Source of the DNA: Craterostigma plantagineum
Lineage: Eukaryota > Streptophyta > Magnoliopsida > Lamiales > Linderniaceae
Direction of reading: 5' to 3'
DNA: 64,000 bases
Assembly: GCA_027422505.1 (NCBI GenBank)
Contig: JAPQWV010000017.1
Span: 15,687,501 to 15,751,500 of the forward strand
Shown here in pieces: positions 1 through 9,453 of the stretch (positions are counted from its first letter, which is position 1; the number at the start of each line of letters is the position of its first letter). The notes below the pieces were generated by a model. The model worked only from the letters and a program-made list of their open reading frames with translations. It had not been told where the DNA came from and did no database searches. The translations under genes were made by a program, and so were the position numbers.

Positions 1-2576
1 TAAAACCCTGAGCTATTTGCTCAGTAGGTGAAATATGCGTGAAATGCAGCGTGCGCTCGATCCCATCCCATACACCTCACAACATGCATGCTCGACCTCA
101 TCACGACCCATCACATCTCACGACTTCCCGTGACTCAACACTATACATCCTCGGGTATCCCATTCAAGTCGCTTTAGAATGGGAAGGCTTCTCAGGTCTC
201 TCTAGAGTCGCCCATTTCGCCGAGTTGAGGTTCACGCTCGGTCTGCCCACTCAGGTCTCTTTAGAGTGGTACGTACTAGAACTTTCCCCTCTATACATAC
301 GCTCGGTCGGCCCACTCAGGTCACTTTAGAGTGGTACGTACTGGAGCGTGAGCAGCCTACTCAGGTCACTTTAGAGCGGCATACACCCAAACCACTAACG
401 TCCCAACGCTCGGGCGGCCAACTCAGGTCACTTTAGAGTGGCACGCATCCAAGCGCCATCCTATCGCTCGGTCGGCCCACTCAGGTCACTTTAGAGTGGT
501 ACCTACTGGAGCACGGGCAGCCTACTCAGGTCTCTTTAGAGCGGTATTCACCCACCCTCTATCCGACACACGGACCAACACCACTCATAGACTTTCCAAA
601 CGTTACCGTTCCGCACGGTATTCAATCCCCTCGCACTGACCTGGTATGCTAGCGCAGTGCAAATAACATATGACGTGCGAAAATATTTAAAACATGTCAA
701 ACACGTAATTCATGAAATTCACGTAATCATATAATCACATATTCACATAATTCATATAAATCACATATTTTAAACACGTACACATATATTCACATAAAAG
801 GGTTACGTGTCGTAGATGAAAAGTTCACCTACCTGTCGTCCGTAGATTATTTGCTAACAGTTCGATGATTTTCCTAGTCCCTGTCCTTAAGTACAAAATT
901 ATAATGTCAGTGTACTATTTAAATTACTTGTACCATCTAAGTACTCAATTTTCTAATTATTAAATATTAGATACAGAACTGTGTGAGACAAGTAGTTATG
1001 TTTAAAAGAAAGTCGCCAAGTTAGGTCAACCCGTGAATTAACTTCTCAATTCGCGAATTCGTCAGTTCGTGAAGCTTGGACAATTCGTGGCTCATTCAAG
1101 TTCGCGAATTATGCATCTCGTGAGCATCTAAGGGTTCGTGAAAAGTTAACATATAATTCATCTAAGCTTGCCTCGTTTTGCGAATTCATATTTGTACAGC
1201 TCACAATTCGTGAAATTCCATTCTATGGATTCGTGAAGTGCATATGTTATATTATTTTTCTATTCCCAAGTGTAAGTCCTATCTAGCTTATAATATTTCT
1301 TTATTCAACTGTGCTTCGTGACTTTCCACAATTCCCAAGTTCATTCCAAGTGCTTGTCCATGCATGAAGTCTATGTAGTTTATAATATTTTTCTATTCCT
1401 TGATGAAACCCTATGTAGCTTGTAGTATTATTTTATTCATTTAGGTTTTGTGAACTTCCCAACTCAAATTCATGAAGTTCAAGGTTATTTCACGAATTCA
1501 CACAATTTCAATTCCCAAATACAATTCGTGAACCTAATTAATTCGTGAAACTCATCCTACCAATTTTATAATTCGCCAAATGGACTTAATTCGTGAAACT
1601 CGTGTTCCACAAGCGGTTTGCGAACCTTTAGGGTTCCGAACCTCATCCTTCACAACCCTTAAACAGTTTTAACATTTAAGATTCTTACAAGTTTCGATCA
1701 AGAGCTATCTTTTCTAATAACAGTATGAACGTTATACTATGCTTTTTAATTCTTTAATCATTTACTTTATGTATACCTAAGCAACCAATGCTTTCGATGC
1801 TTAAAATTCTCAAAGCTTGCCAATATTTAGATAAGATCACAGCAAAAGAATTATACCTACTAAACTTCCTAAAACGTGATGACAAGGATCCTAAGTAAAA
1901 CCCTTGAGAACTAAACCCGTATACCCTTTAATTATCTACAACTCTTTATGCCTAATATAATTAGATCATGTTAGAATATGAATGAAACATAAACTTGTAA
2001 TAAATTATACCTCCTTCCACGTTGAGCTTTGTTGAGTTCTATCCTTTCTCTCCACTTCACACCTTCGATAGTTTCTTAGGGTAATTGTTATTAATTTCTC
2101 TCCTTCCTTATCTCGTCTTTTGCTTGTTACATTAACCAAATGACATCACCTTTTTTACTTTTATAGTTCTTATCCTATTTTCATGTAATGATTATTATAT
2201 TATTAGTACATATATTTCCCTCATGGCTAAGTAATCGTATTATAGGTTGGTTCTAAATTCTCATCTTCACATATCGATCCTTATAATATATTATGTACCC
2301 TTCCTTATATCTACATAATCGAACCCATTTATTTAAATTTTCAGGTCTTAAAATCTGTTCTAACTTCCTATAATTTATTCTAATATATATTTCGAACTTC
2401 TAACTCCTTAATTAATCCTTAACAAGTAAAAATTCATCATAGCATATATTTAATTAAATAAACACATAATATGAAGTTAGGTAAACATATAATATTAGTT
2501 CATGTAATCACATAATTAGATAAACACATAGTCATGAAATCACATAAACACATAATTTGCACATAGGCTCATATAT
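1..2576 (-). repeat. Gypsy-type LTR remnant, antisense, running off the left edge
   Basis: No coding sequence is supported here. The first 60 bases match the U5-side module of the gypsy LTR at 27600-27660: a TGAGC...GCTCA stem-loop, then CAGTAGGTGAA, then GTGCGCTC. The orientation is the same as that LTR, so it reads as a minus-strand element. Next come tandem hairpin repeats (160-550), an array of TTCGTGAA-like motifs (about 1020-1640), and AT-rich sequence with many CACATAA-like words up to the copia LTR at 2577. The same order of modules is seen in the complete gypsy LTRs of this window. Neither LTR terminus is visible, so the true right-hand limit is uncertain. Confidence 0.6.
160..550. 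repeat. Tandem repeats with a small hairpin in the LTR remnant
   Basis: About six clear copies, spaced roughly 45-65 bases, of a unit built on CCACTCAGGTCACTTTAGAG followed by TGG. Clear units start near 245, 309, 356, 418, 477 and 521, and more decayed ones near 165 and 194. CCACTC and GAGTGG are complementary, so each unit can fold into a 6-bp stem with an 11-base loop. The small ORF at 39-329 is only this repeat read in frame. Confidence 0.8.
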
Positions 2577-3198
2577 TGTTGGGAATGGTGGTGGCCCCCG
2601 CGGTGGTCAGTGGGCCCCGCAGCGAAACAGGTCCCGGTTTGGCTCGGTACGACAAAAGGGAGAAGTGGGGACCCACGGGATAAATTTGGTGGGACCCGCA
2701 CGGTAACTACCACGGTAAAAATAAAATTACCGTAATGTAAGAAAGAACACCAGAACTTTAACGTAGAAAACCCTCTGTTAACAAACAGGAAAAACCACGG
2801 CCGAGTCGACAAAATCTTCACTATGTAAAAATTACAACCCTCGGATTTTTACTATCTCACTTTTACCACTCGTGTTTACCTCACACCTCTCTGTGAATGT
2901 GGAACCCTATCAGTTTCTACCTGAACTGATAACCTCACAATTCACTCGAACTACTTCTCTCTATTTAGTAAAACTCGAATGAGCTTGTGATGATAATAAC
3001 TGAAGAATCCTCAGCCTATTTATAGATGTCTTCAGCTCTTCTGGACCACTCGAAACGCCCTTCAATATCAGCCGTTCATTATTTTATTATATATATAAAA
3101 TAATATTAGAATATAATATTAATAATATTATTTTATTTTTTTCTTTTCAATTTTGATAGGCGTTCTTCTTTGGCTGGCTACAGGTGGCTGGACCAACA
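2577..3198 (-). repeat. 3' LTR of the copia element
   Basis: On the plus strand it starts TGTTGGGAATGG and ends GGACCAACA, so it has inverted TGTTGG/CCAACA termini and the TG...CA ends of an LTR. Length is 622 bp. It is flanked on the inner side by a purine-rich tract (in minus sense). There is no second LTR in the window to compare it with, and no TSD can be tested because the other end is lost. Confidence 0.85.
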
Positions 3199-3216
3199 AT
3201 TCTCCCCCTACAGCCT
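3199..3216 (-). promoter_or_regulatory. Polypurine tract of the copia element
   Basis: In minus sense the sequence directly before the LTR is GGCTGTAGGGGGAGAAT. This is the usual position and composition of the plus-strand primer for reverse transcription. Confidence 0.8.
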
Positions 3217-3249
3217 CATCATTATTTGCGGGGAAGAATTCCTACCGCC

Positions 3250-4597
3250 TCAGCGATAGCCCATGCCGACTTGCCCGGCGCAGAACTCAGTCTTTTCCTT
3301 GGAAATAACCTTCGTCAGAATGTCCGCAACATTCTTGTCTGTGTGGATCTTCTTCAGCTTGAACGCTTTCTCCTCAATAGCCAGTCTGAGCCAGTGGAAC
3401 GTCGATGTGTTTCGTCCTCGAATGATACATAGTATTCTTGCTCAAGTCCAAAGCACTTTGACTATCGCAAAATATTATGTATTCCTCCTGCTGAATTCCC
3501 AACTCCTGAAGAAATCTCTTCAACCAGAGCATCTCCTTGTCAGCTTCCGTTGCTGCAACATACTCCGCTTCAGTAGTTGATAAAGAAACACATTTCTGTA
3601 GCCTCGACTGCCATGAGATAGCTCCCCCTGAGAATGTAAATATGTATCCCGACGTCGACTTTCTGCTGTCGAGATCACCGGCCATATCAGCATCCGTATA
3701 GCTTGTAAGAAAACATTTACCACTTCCAAATGTTAGGCATAATTTGGAAGTTCCTCTCAGGTACCTCATGATCCACTTCACTGCTTCCCAATGTGACTTC
3801 CCGGGATTCGATAGAAATCGACTCACAACGCCAACTGCGTGAGCGATATCTGGCCTTGTACACACCATGGCGTACATCAAACTTCCGACCGCCGTTGAAT
3901 ATGGAACATCTGGGACATCTTCTCCGTCTTCATTTGTTGATGGACTGAATTTCTTTCGCAACTGAAAGTGCGCGGCAAGTGGCGTGCTAACTGGCTTAGC
4001 ACCCTTCATATTGAACCTCTCTAGAACTCGTTCAATATAGCGCTCCTGAGATAACCACAATTTCCTAGCTTTTCGTTCTCGAGTAATCTCCATTCCGAGA
4101 ATCCGCTTTGCCGAACCCAAATCCTTCATGTCAAACGTCTTTGACAAATCTTTCTTCAACCTGCTAATCATCTCTGCATCTTGTCCGACAATTAGCATAT
4201 CATCAACATACAGGAGAAGAACGATAAATTTACCGTTAGAGTATCTCCGGACGTAAACACATGGATCTGCATCTGTTCTCTTGAACCCCTGATATACCAT
4301 GAAATAATCAAATTTCTTGTACCATTGCCGTGGAGCTTGTTTTAGACCGTACAAGCTTTTCTTCAGCCGGCAGACAATGTCCTCTTTACCTCTAACCTCG
4401 AACCCTTCGGGTTGCTCCATATATATCTCCTCATCAAGATCACCATGCAAGAATGCGGTCTTCACGTCGAGTTGCTCCAAGTGAAGATCCATGGTAGCAG
4501 CTAGTCCCAGTATGACTCTGATTGAACTCATCTTCACAACCGGTGAAAATATCTCGTCAAAGTCGATCCCCTTCCTCTGAGTGAAACCTTTGACCAC
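3250..4597 (-). pseudogene. Copia pol, reverse transcriptase and RNase H part
   Basis: The open stretch 4597-3374 encodes most of a copia RT: DVKTAFLHGDLDEEIYMEQP, then LKQAPRQWYKKFD, then the catalytic YVDDML, followed by the RNase H region with CLSTTEAEYVAATEA and HSRTKHIDV. A frameshift right after HIDV brings in an early stop. The original frame can be followed in another register to a stop at 3250-3252, about 50 bases before the LTR. The fragment is continuous with the integrase part upstream apart from one stop codon (4601-4603). This was part of one polyprotein cleaved by its own protease. Confidence 0.9.
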
Positions 4598-4600
4598 TAA

Positions 4601-4953
4601 TCAAGCCTTGTATCTGACCAGCTTGCCGTCATCCTTCTTCAATTTGTACACCCATTTGTTCTTGAGTGTCTTCTTTCCTTTCGGCAATCGAACTAACTCG
4701 TACGTATCATTCTTTTTCAGAGAATCCATCTCCTCTTGCATGGCCTTTGTCCAACAATCTTTGTCCCTACAAGATTGTACTTCCTGGAAGCTCTCCGGCT
4801 CTCCCTCGTCAGTAATCAAAATGTAATCAGAACTCGGATACCTCGTCGATGGTTGGCGTTCCCTAGTTGACCTTCTTACCTGAGGTTCAACTGCTTCTTG
4901 CACATCTGAAGGCTCCCCCTGCTCATTACCTTCAGTGTGTTCATCTACGACAG

Positions 4954-5000
<47 letters not shown>

Positions 5001-5785
5001 ATGGCTGGCTCTTCTGGTTCGGGTTCTGATAGTTGCATTCCTTCCTCCGTGGCACCATCATATGGAATGCTAACTGGTGTATAATCGTCTACACGGCCTT
5101 CTGTGGATTTTGTTTCGCCTGAGTCTCCCATGATCTCATCTTCATGGAATACTACGTCGCGACTTCGAACATTGTTCTTCTTCTTTGGATCCCAAAGTCT
5201 GTAGCCGAACTCCTCGTCTCCGTACCCAACAAAGATGCAAGGATTCGATTTATCATCGAGCTTCGATCTTTGTTCCTTCGGCACATGCATGAACGCCTTG
5301 CAGCCAAACATTCTCAAATGTGAATATGAGATGTCTCTACCGGTCCACACATTCTCTGGTATATCGAAATCCAACGCCGATGAAGGCAGTCGGTTGATAA
5401 GATAGACTGAAGTGTTGACAGCTTCCCCCCAAAATGACTTAGATAGATTAGCCATCTTGAGCATCGCTCGGACTCTCTCCATAATGGTTCGGTTCATTCT
5501 CTCCGCGACACCATTCTGTTGAGGATTGCCAGGAACTGTCTTCTCATGCCTTATGCCCTGTTTCGTGGAATAATCTCTGAACTCCCGAGAGATGTATTGA
5601 CCACCATTATCTGTGCGTAGACACTTTAGCGGCATTCCAGTTTCTCTTTCCACCATCGCATGCAACTTCTTAAAATAATAGAACACCTGGTCCTTCGTCC
5701 GCAACAGATATACCCAGGTCTTGCGAGACGCATCATCAATGAAGGTAAGAAAATATATACTACCTCCCAGAGATTCGACTTCCAT
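4601..5785 (-). pseudogene. Copia pol, integrase core and start of RT
   Basis: 394 codons in the same frame as the downstream RT fragment. It shows the rve integrase core with TFIDDASRKTWVYLL, then RTDNGGQY and NGVAERMNRT, the latter two carrying the second Asp and the Glu of the D,D,E triad. The integrase C-terminal region (NPCIFVGYGDEEFGYRLWDP) follows, then an acidic linker with a run of about 14 Asp, then the start of the RT domain (WVYKLKKDDGKLVRYKA). The terminating TGA at 4601-4603 stands where related elements have Arg, so a single CGA to TGA change explains it. Confidence 0.9.
4956..5001. repeat. TCA trinucleotide microsatellite encoding poly-Asp
   Basis: An uninterrupted run of about 15 TCA units. 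On the minus strand it reads GAT and gives a run of Asp in the acidic linker between integrase and RT. The His-rich ORF on the plus strand at 4867-5073 is only this repeat read the other way. Confidence 0.9.
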
Positions 5786-5798
5786 GGGTCCGCATACG

Positions 5799-6533
5799 TC
5801 ATACCAACTCTAACTTCTTCATTCGCCTGGTTAAATTCTTCGCGAATGAAACTCTATGTTGCTTCCCAAATAAACAGTGATCGCAGGGGTTCAGCGCTTT
5901 CTCCTTGGCTACTGGTATGAGGGACTTTCTAGCCAATACATTCAACCCCTTCTCTCCTACGTGCGCCAGCCTTCTGTGCCACAAATTTGGAGAAGCATCA
6001 TCTTCAAATGCGTTCAGTTGGTTAGCACATATCGTTGCGTGCATCTTGTACAGCGAGCAGCATAGCTTTCCTCTCGCTACCACCAACGATCCCTTGGTGA
6101 GTTTCCAGTTGCCATTTCCCATCTCGTTATGGTATCCTTCGTTGTCCAGCACCTTCACAGAAACCAAGTTGAGACGCAGGTCTGGTATGTGTCGCACATC
6201 TTTCAGCCGTAATGTGCACCCTACGCTCGTCTGGATACAGATATCACCTATCCCCACTATTTTAGAAACACTTTGGTTACCCATCTTGGTAGTACCAAAG
6301 TTTCCCGCCTTATACGTGGAGAAGTATTCACGCCTTGGAACACAATGGTAGGAGGCACCAGAGTCCACTACCCATTCGGTGCTTGCATCCGCAACATGAC
6401 AGCAGTCTGCTTCATTCACCAGAGTAACCTCTCCACCATCATTGGAAGCGATTGCAGACGTGTTCTTGTCATCATCTTGTTTGCTTATTGTTGAGAAGTC
6501 TACAGTTTCTTTGTAAGTGGCCAATTTTTCCAC
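5799..6533 (-). pseudogene. Copia pol, protease and GAG-pre-integrase part
   Basis: 244 codons. The retroviral-type aspartic protease active site is seen as EWVVDSGASYHC (about residues 52-63). Downstream is the GAG-pre-integrase zinc-binding region: LWHRRLAHVGEKGL and then CDHCLFGKQHRVSF, an HHCC arrangement. It ends at LELV, just where the integrase core should start. The following base pattern fits the next residues only in another frame, so a short deletion separates it from the fragment at 5785. The upstream zinc-knuckle gag fragment is also in a different frame. Confidence 0.88.
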
Positions 6534-6780
6534 AATGGTAGCACTTCCTCATCTCCCTAGACTTGGATCTATCTTTCGACTTGTCGTATCCTTTTGGTCC
6601 TCTACTCTTACTTCGACCCCTATTCTCCATGACAAGGGCCTGATTTCCCGTACTGGTACTGGCAGCATCCTTCCTTCGTATCTCTTCATTGTAGAGTCTA
6701 TTTTTCACCATCTCCATCGTGACTTTACCACTTGGTGCGGAGTTAGTGAGCGATACCACCAACGTATCCCAGCTATCAGG
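6472..6780 (-). pseudogene. Copia gag fragment with a CCHC zinc knuckle
   Basis: The C-terminal part of gag, read from 6780 downward. It carries a basic Ser/Arg/Lys-rich stretch and then one CCHC nucleocapsid knuckle, CYHCGKIGHLQRNC, which binds RNA in this family. The N-terminal gag is absent because the element is cut off at about 6780, which falls inside the same reading frame. It overlaps the protease fragment in another frame, showing a frameshift between the two. Confidence 0.85.
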
Positions 6781-7172
6781 TAGAGATCACAATAGTAGAC
6801 ATGCTTGTAGCTCATGGTTTTCACTTACTGAGCTTTATAAGCTCATTCTACGTTTTTTTGTGTTGTAGGACCCCGCGATCACGGTACGTGATCATTTTCA
6901 CGGCGAGGCCACTTTTGAAGCTTCCGAGGGCTTTTGAGATGGAAGTGTGTGCATGGATGCGACCTCGTGGAGACCCATTAGATCGATTTATTTGGACCCG
7001 CATGCGCGCTTTCCTACGTAAATAGGACCCATGATAATTTTGTAGGGACCGTTATGATTCCTTTTTATAAAAGGAAAAATTTTATCCGAAATTTCATACG
7101 ATCTGTTTAATTATTAGGATATTAGTCGCGTAAACTAGTTAAGAAAGTAGTGGTGAAAGGCGCGGCGCCACA
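6781..7172 (+). repeat. 3' end of the 5' LTR of gypsy A
   Basis: Ends GGCGCCACA two bases before the PBS. It contains TTACTGAGCTTTATAAGCTCA and GTGTTGTAGG, which align with the same module near the end of the gypsy B LTR (37765-37810), and GATCACGGTACGTGATC, which matches the B sequence near 37817. The left part of the LTR is missing; the junction with copia N is abrupt at 6780/6781. Confidence 0.7.
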
Positions 7173-7174
7173 GG

Positions 7175-7191
7175 TGGTATCAGAGCTTAGG
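7175..7191 (+). promoter_or_regulatory. Primer binding site, initiator tRNA-Met type
   Basis: TGGTATCAGAGCTTAGG, complementary to the 3' end of plant initiator tRNA-Met over the usual 12 bases. It lies two bases after the LTR end. Confidence 0.85.
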
Positions 7192-7325
7192 ATATAGGTT
7201 CTGCAGACTGTCCATGTACACACACTCAAAAGCACGGAAGCGGCCTTGCTTATAAGTTTTATGTTTTTATGAATTTCTGGTATTACATGATTTAATGGTC
7301 TTAGGAACGTTAGGATAGAAGAACA

Positions 7326-8470
7326 ATGGGTAGAACAAGAAATGAAAATAGTGCGGGTGCAGATAAAGGTAAAGAACCAGCAGCCTCTACTGATAGTCGG
7401 GATGCGACTATCCTTCACCTCGCGAAACTAGTCCGCCAACAATCTGCCCAAATTCAGCAACTGATCCAGCAACAAAATGCTGGCGGGCAATCAAGCAACG
7501 GACCCCCTCAGGCTGACAGAATCGAAATGGTCGGGGAAAGATTTCGCAAACTTAACCCCCCAACCTTCGAAGATGCTCTTGACCCAACTTCGGCTGAAGA
7601 TTGGCTTCGAACCCTAGAAACTATGTTCCAACATAGCCGTACCCCTGAAATAGAATAGGTCTTGTGCGCTAGCTACCTATTAAGGGAAGCGCAGGTCATT
7701 GGTGGGACACAATCTTGACTCTTGAAGATCCCTTGACAATGACCTGGGAACATTTCAAAGAACTTTTCCGAAATAAGTATTTCACTGCTCCTGTCCGTGC
7801 CCAGAGGATGAACGATCATCAATCTCCGCCAAGGAGCAATGACGGTGGCAGAGTATATTAGGAAATTCGAACAGTTATCTCGATTCGCAACCCACATGGT
7901 GAGCACCGACTCGCTGAAAATTGAGCGATTTATGGAAGGCTTGAAGCCAGAACTCTATCGCGACGTTGGCATGGCTGGATTCCAAGGGGTTACTTATTCC
8001 CAAATGGCGGAACGAGCCTTGATGGCTGAACAAGATGAAAGCCGAATTGTACGAGCTCAGGAGATTAAAAGGAAGTTCGAACAAGGACCCAAAGGGAGCG
8101 GAAATAACCCGAAGAGACCATTTGTTCCTAAGAATGTGAAGCCCAATTTCCAAAACCGTCCTGAGCCGCCTTAACAAACTAACACGAATCAGGGGAGACC
8201 CCAACCAAACGTACCTCCATGTCCAAAATGTGCATGACGTCATCTAGGCGTCTGTTTCTCCCAAAACGCCACCTGCTTTAGATGTTGCAAGACAGGCCAC
8301 TACTCTGTAGCATGCCCGGAAAATGCATCGGGAAGCCAGGCAGCAAATCAGCCTAGACCACAGAAGGTACCCGCTCGGGTATACATGCTTACGGCGGAAG
8401 AAGCCGAAAACAATCCATCCGAGACGGAAGGTACCCTTCTAATCGACTAAGCCTCAACTTGCATGTTAGT
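7326..8470 (+). pseudogene. Gypsy A gag (with trace of protease linker)
   Basis: Starts at ATG 7326 and aligns throughout with the gag of gypsy B. It has the retrotransposon gag domain (FRKLNPPTFEDALDPTSAED, then VAEYIRKFEQLSRFATHM and KIERFMEGLKPELYRDV) and a damaged CCHC knuckle near 8275 (CFRCCKTGHYSVACP). A stop at 7656-7658, a frameshift before 7839 and a stop at 8172-8174 break it. After the knuckle the linker to protease can be followed to about 8470, where the sequence departs from gypsy just before the expected protease active site. Gag would form the particle and package RNA. Confidence 0.85.
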
Positions 8471-8494
8471 GAACCACTTATGTGGTAAGACTCG

Positions 8495-8959
8495 GGTAAC
8501 AACCCGTCCCATACCGGGTGTCACTATAGCTTCGGTCCCTACCGGGACTAATGGGGTTGGGCTCACCACACTCCGACTGATAGTCTGGCCCCGCTGTACC
8601 ACCATTTAACCTTTTAGCGTGCTTCGTGCACTCGCTCACACGCACCCTGAGAAACTTCCCAGGGGGTCACCCATCCCTAGATTGCCCCAAGTCAAGCACG
8701 CTTAACTTCGGAGTTTCTATAGATGGACTCCCGAAAAGGTAGGTCGACCTTGGTGATATGAGTAGTACTATCAAGTCTTTTATACGATTCTTAGCCTGAC
8801 ACGCCCATACATTGTCAGTCTCAGGATCCCCTCTTTTTCTGGTGTTGGATCGGTTCGTTCATGTACCCCTTCGCCTAGAAGCCTGCCAGGAGCCGCTCAT
8901 TGTCCGTGCACCCTGGCACCGGCGATCACTCCCCGCCCTCTTCGGCCCCGGGCGTCACA
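8495..8959 (-). mobile_element. Cassandra-type TRIM solo LTR carrying a 5S rRNA-like segment
   Basis: A 465-bp insertion in minus orientation. It is flanked on both sides by the 5-base direct repeat ACTCG (8490-8494 and 8960-8964), a target-site duplication. In minus sense it begins TGTGACGCCC and ends GGGTTGTTACC; the final base should be A for TG...CA ends, so one terminal base has changed. It holds a 5S-like block, the hallmark of Cassandra (established knowledge of that family). Only one LTR is present, as expected after LTR-LTR recombination. No coding capacity, as usual for this family. Confidence 0.85.
8650..8745 (-). other. 5S rRNA-derived segment inside the Cassandra LTR
   Basis: In minus sense it contains AACTCCGAAGTTAAGCGTGC followed by TTGACTTGGGG, then GGGATGGGTGACC, then CCTGGGAAGTTTCTC. 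These match the A-box side and the C-box side of the internal RNA polymerase III promoter of plant 5S rRNA in the correct order and spacing. The 5' part of 5S is strongly diverged, so this is a captured promoter-like segment and not a 5S gene. In Cassandra it is thought to drive or shape transcription. Confidence 0.8.
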
Positions 8960-8964
8960 ACTCG

Positions 8965-9453
8965 GGAATTCATTTAGCCGATTTGGTTGATACCAGTTCA
9001 AGGGTCGACCTGAATCATGATCGTAGTAGATAGGCGTTCGAAATAGGAAACCGTACCTGAATTCCTGAAACCTAAGACCCAATAATATTCGGGGTATAAT
9101 CCTATACCCCTATCTTTTGATCATCCTGAGAAAACATGTTCGTTCAACTATTAGAGTGGCGCAGCGGAAGTGTGATGGACGTTAACAATTTTTGACCTCT
9201 ACCTAAGTTACAATTTTAGTTATTCTCGATAGCTCTTCAAGACAACGCAGGTTCAACTAACTTGAATGATCTTCATATCGACTTCATTAGGATCCTATTC
9301 CTTTAGATCCTCGAAAATTTTCGAGATTCCTTGATAACTTCCTAAGGTGAATTTCTGTCACCCAACCAAGCCTGTTCAACTCCCTACCAATCGTTACCCT
9401 GAATTGTTCCAACCAACGGAATTTCGGGGGCGAAATTCTTTTAAGGGGGGGGA
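8965..9453 (+). pseudogene. Remains of the 3' end of gypsy A pol, with polypurine tract
   Basis: Most of this stretch has no recognisable coding. Near 9398-9440 the codons read RYPELFQPTEFRGRNSF, matching the chromodomain end (RYPELF) and the tail of gypsy B and C pol. It is followed by the polypurine tract TTAAGGGGGGGGA (9441-9453) directly before the LTR. About 430 bases between the Cassandra TSD and this point could not be assigned. Confidence 0.6.

Larger units (their letters stand above)
2577..6780 (-). mobile_element. Tnt1/Tork-like Ty1/copia retrotransposon, 5' part missing
   Basis: Read on the minus strand, the element has partial gag, protease, integrase, reverse transcriptase, RNase H, a polypurine tract and a 3' LTR, the copia order. 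The 5' LTR, PBS and N-terminal gag are missing: homology stops at about 6780, where gypsy LTR sequence in the opposite sense begins. The coding part carries at least three frameshifts (gag/protease, protease/integrase, and near the end of RNase H) and one in-frame stop, so it is inactive. The integrase and RT resemble the Tnt1 1-94 type of the Tork lineage (family knowledge, judged by eye). Confidence 0.85.

Noticed and set aside
4867..5073. Plus-strand ORF with 14 His in a row
   Set aside because: It is the reverse reading of the poly-Asp microsatellite inside the copia polyprotein on the minus strand.
8650..8745. Functional 5S rRNA gene
   Set aside because: The 5' third does not match 5S and there is no tandem 5S unit; it is inside a Cassandra LTR.
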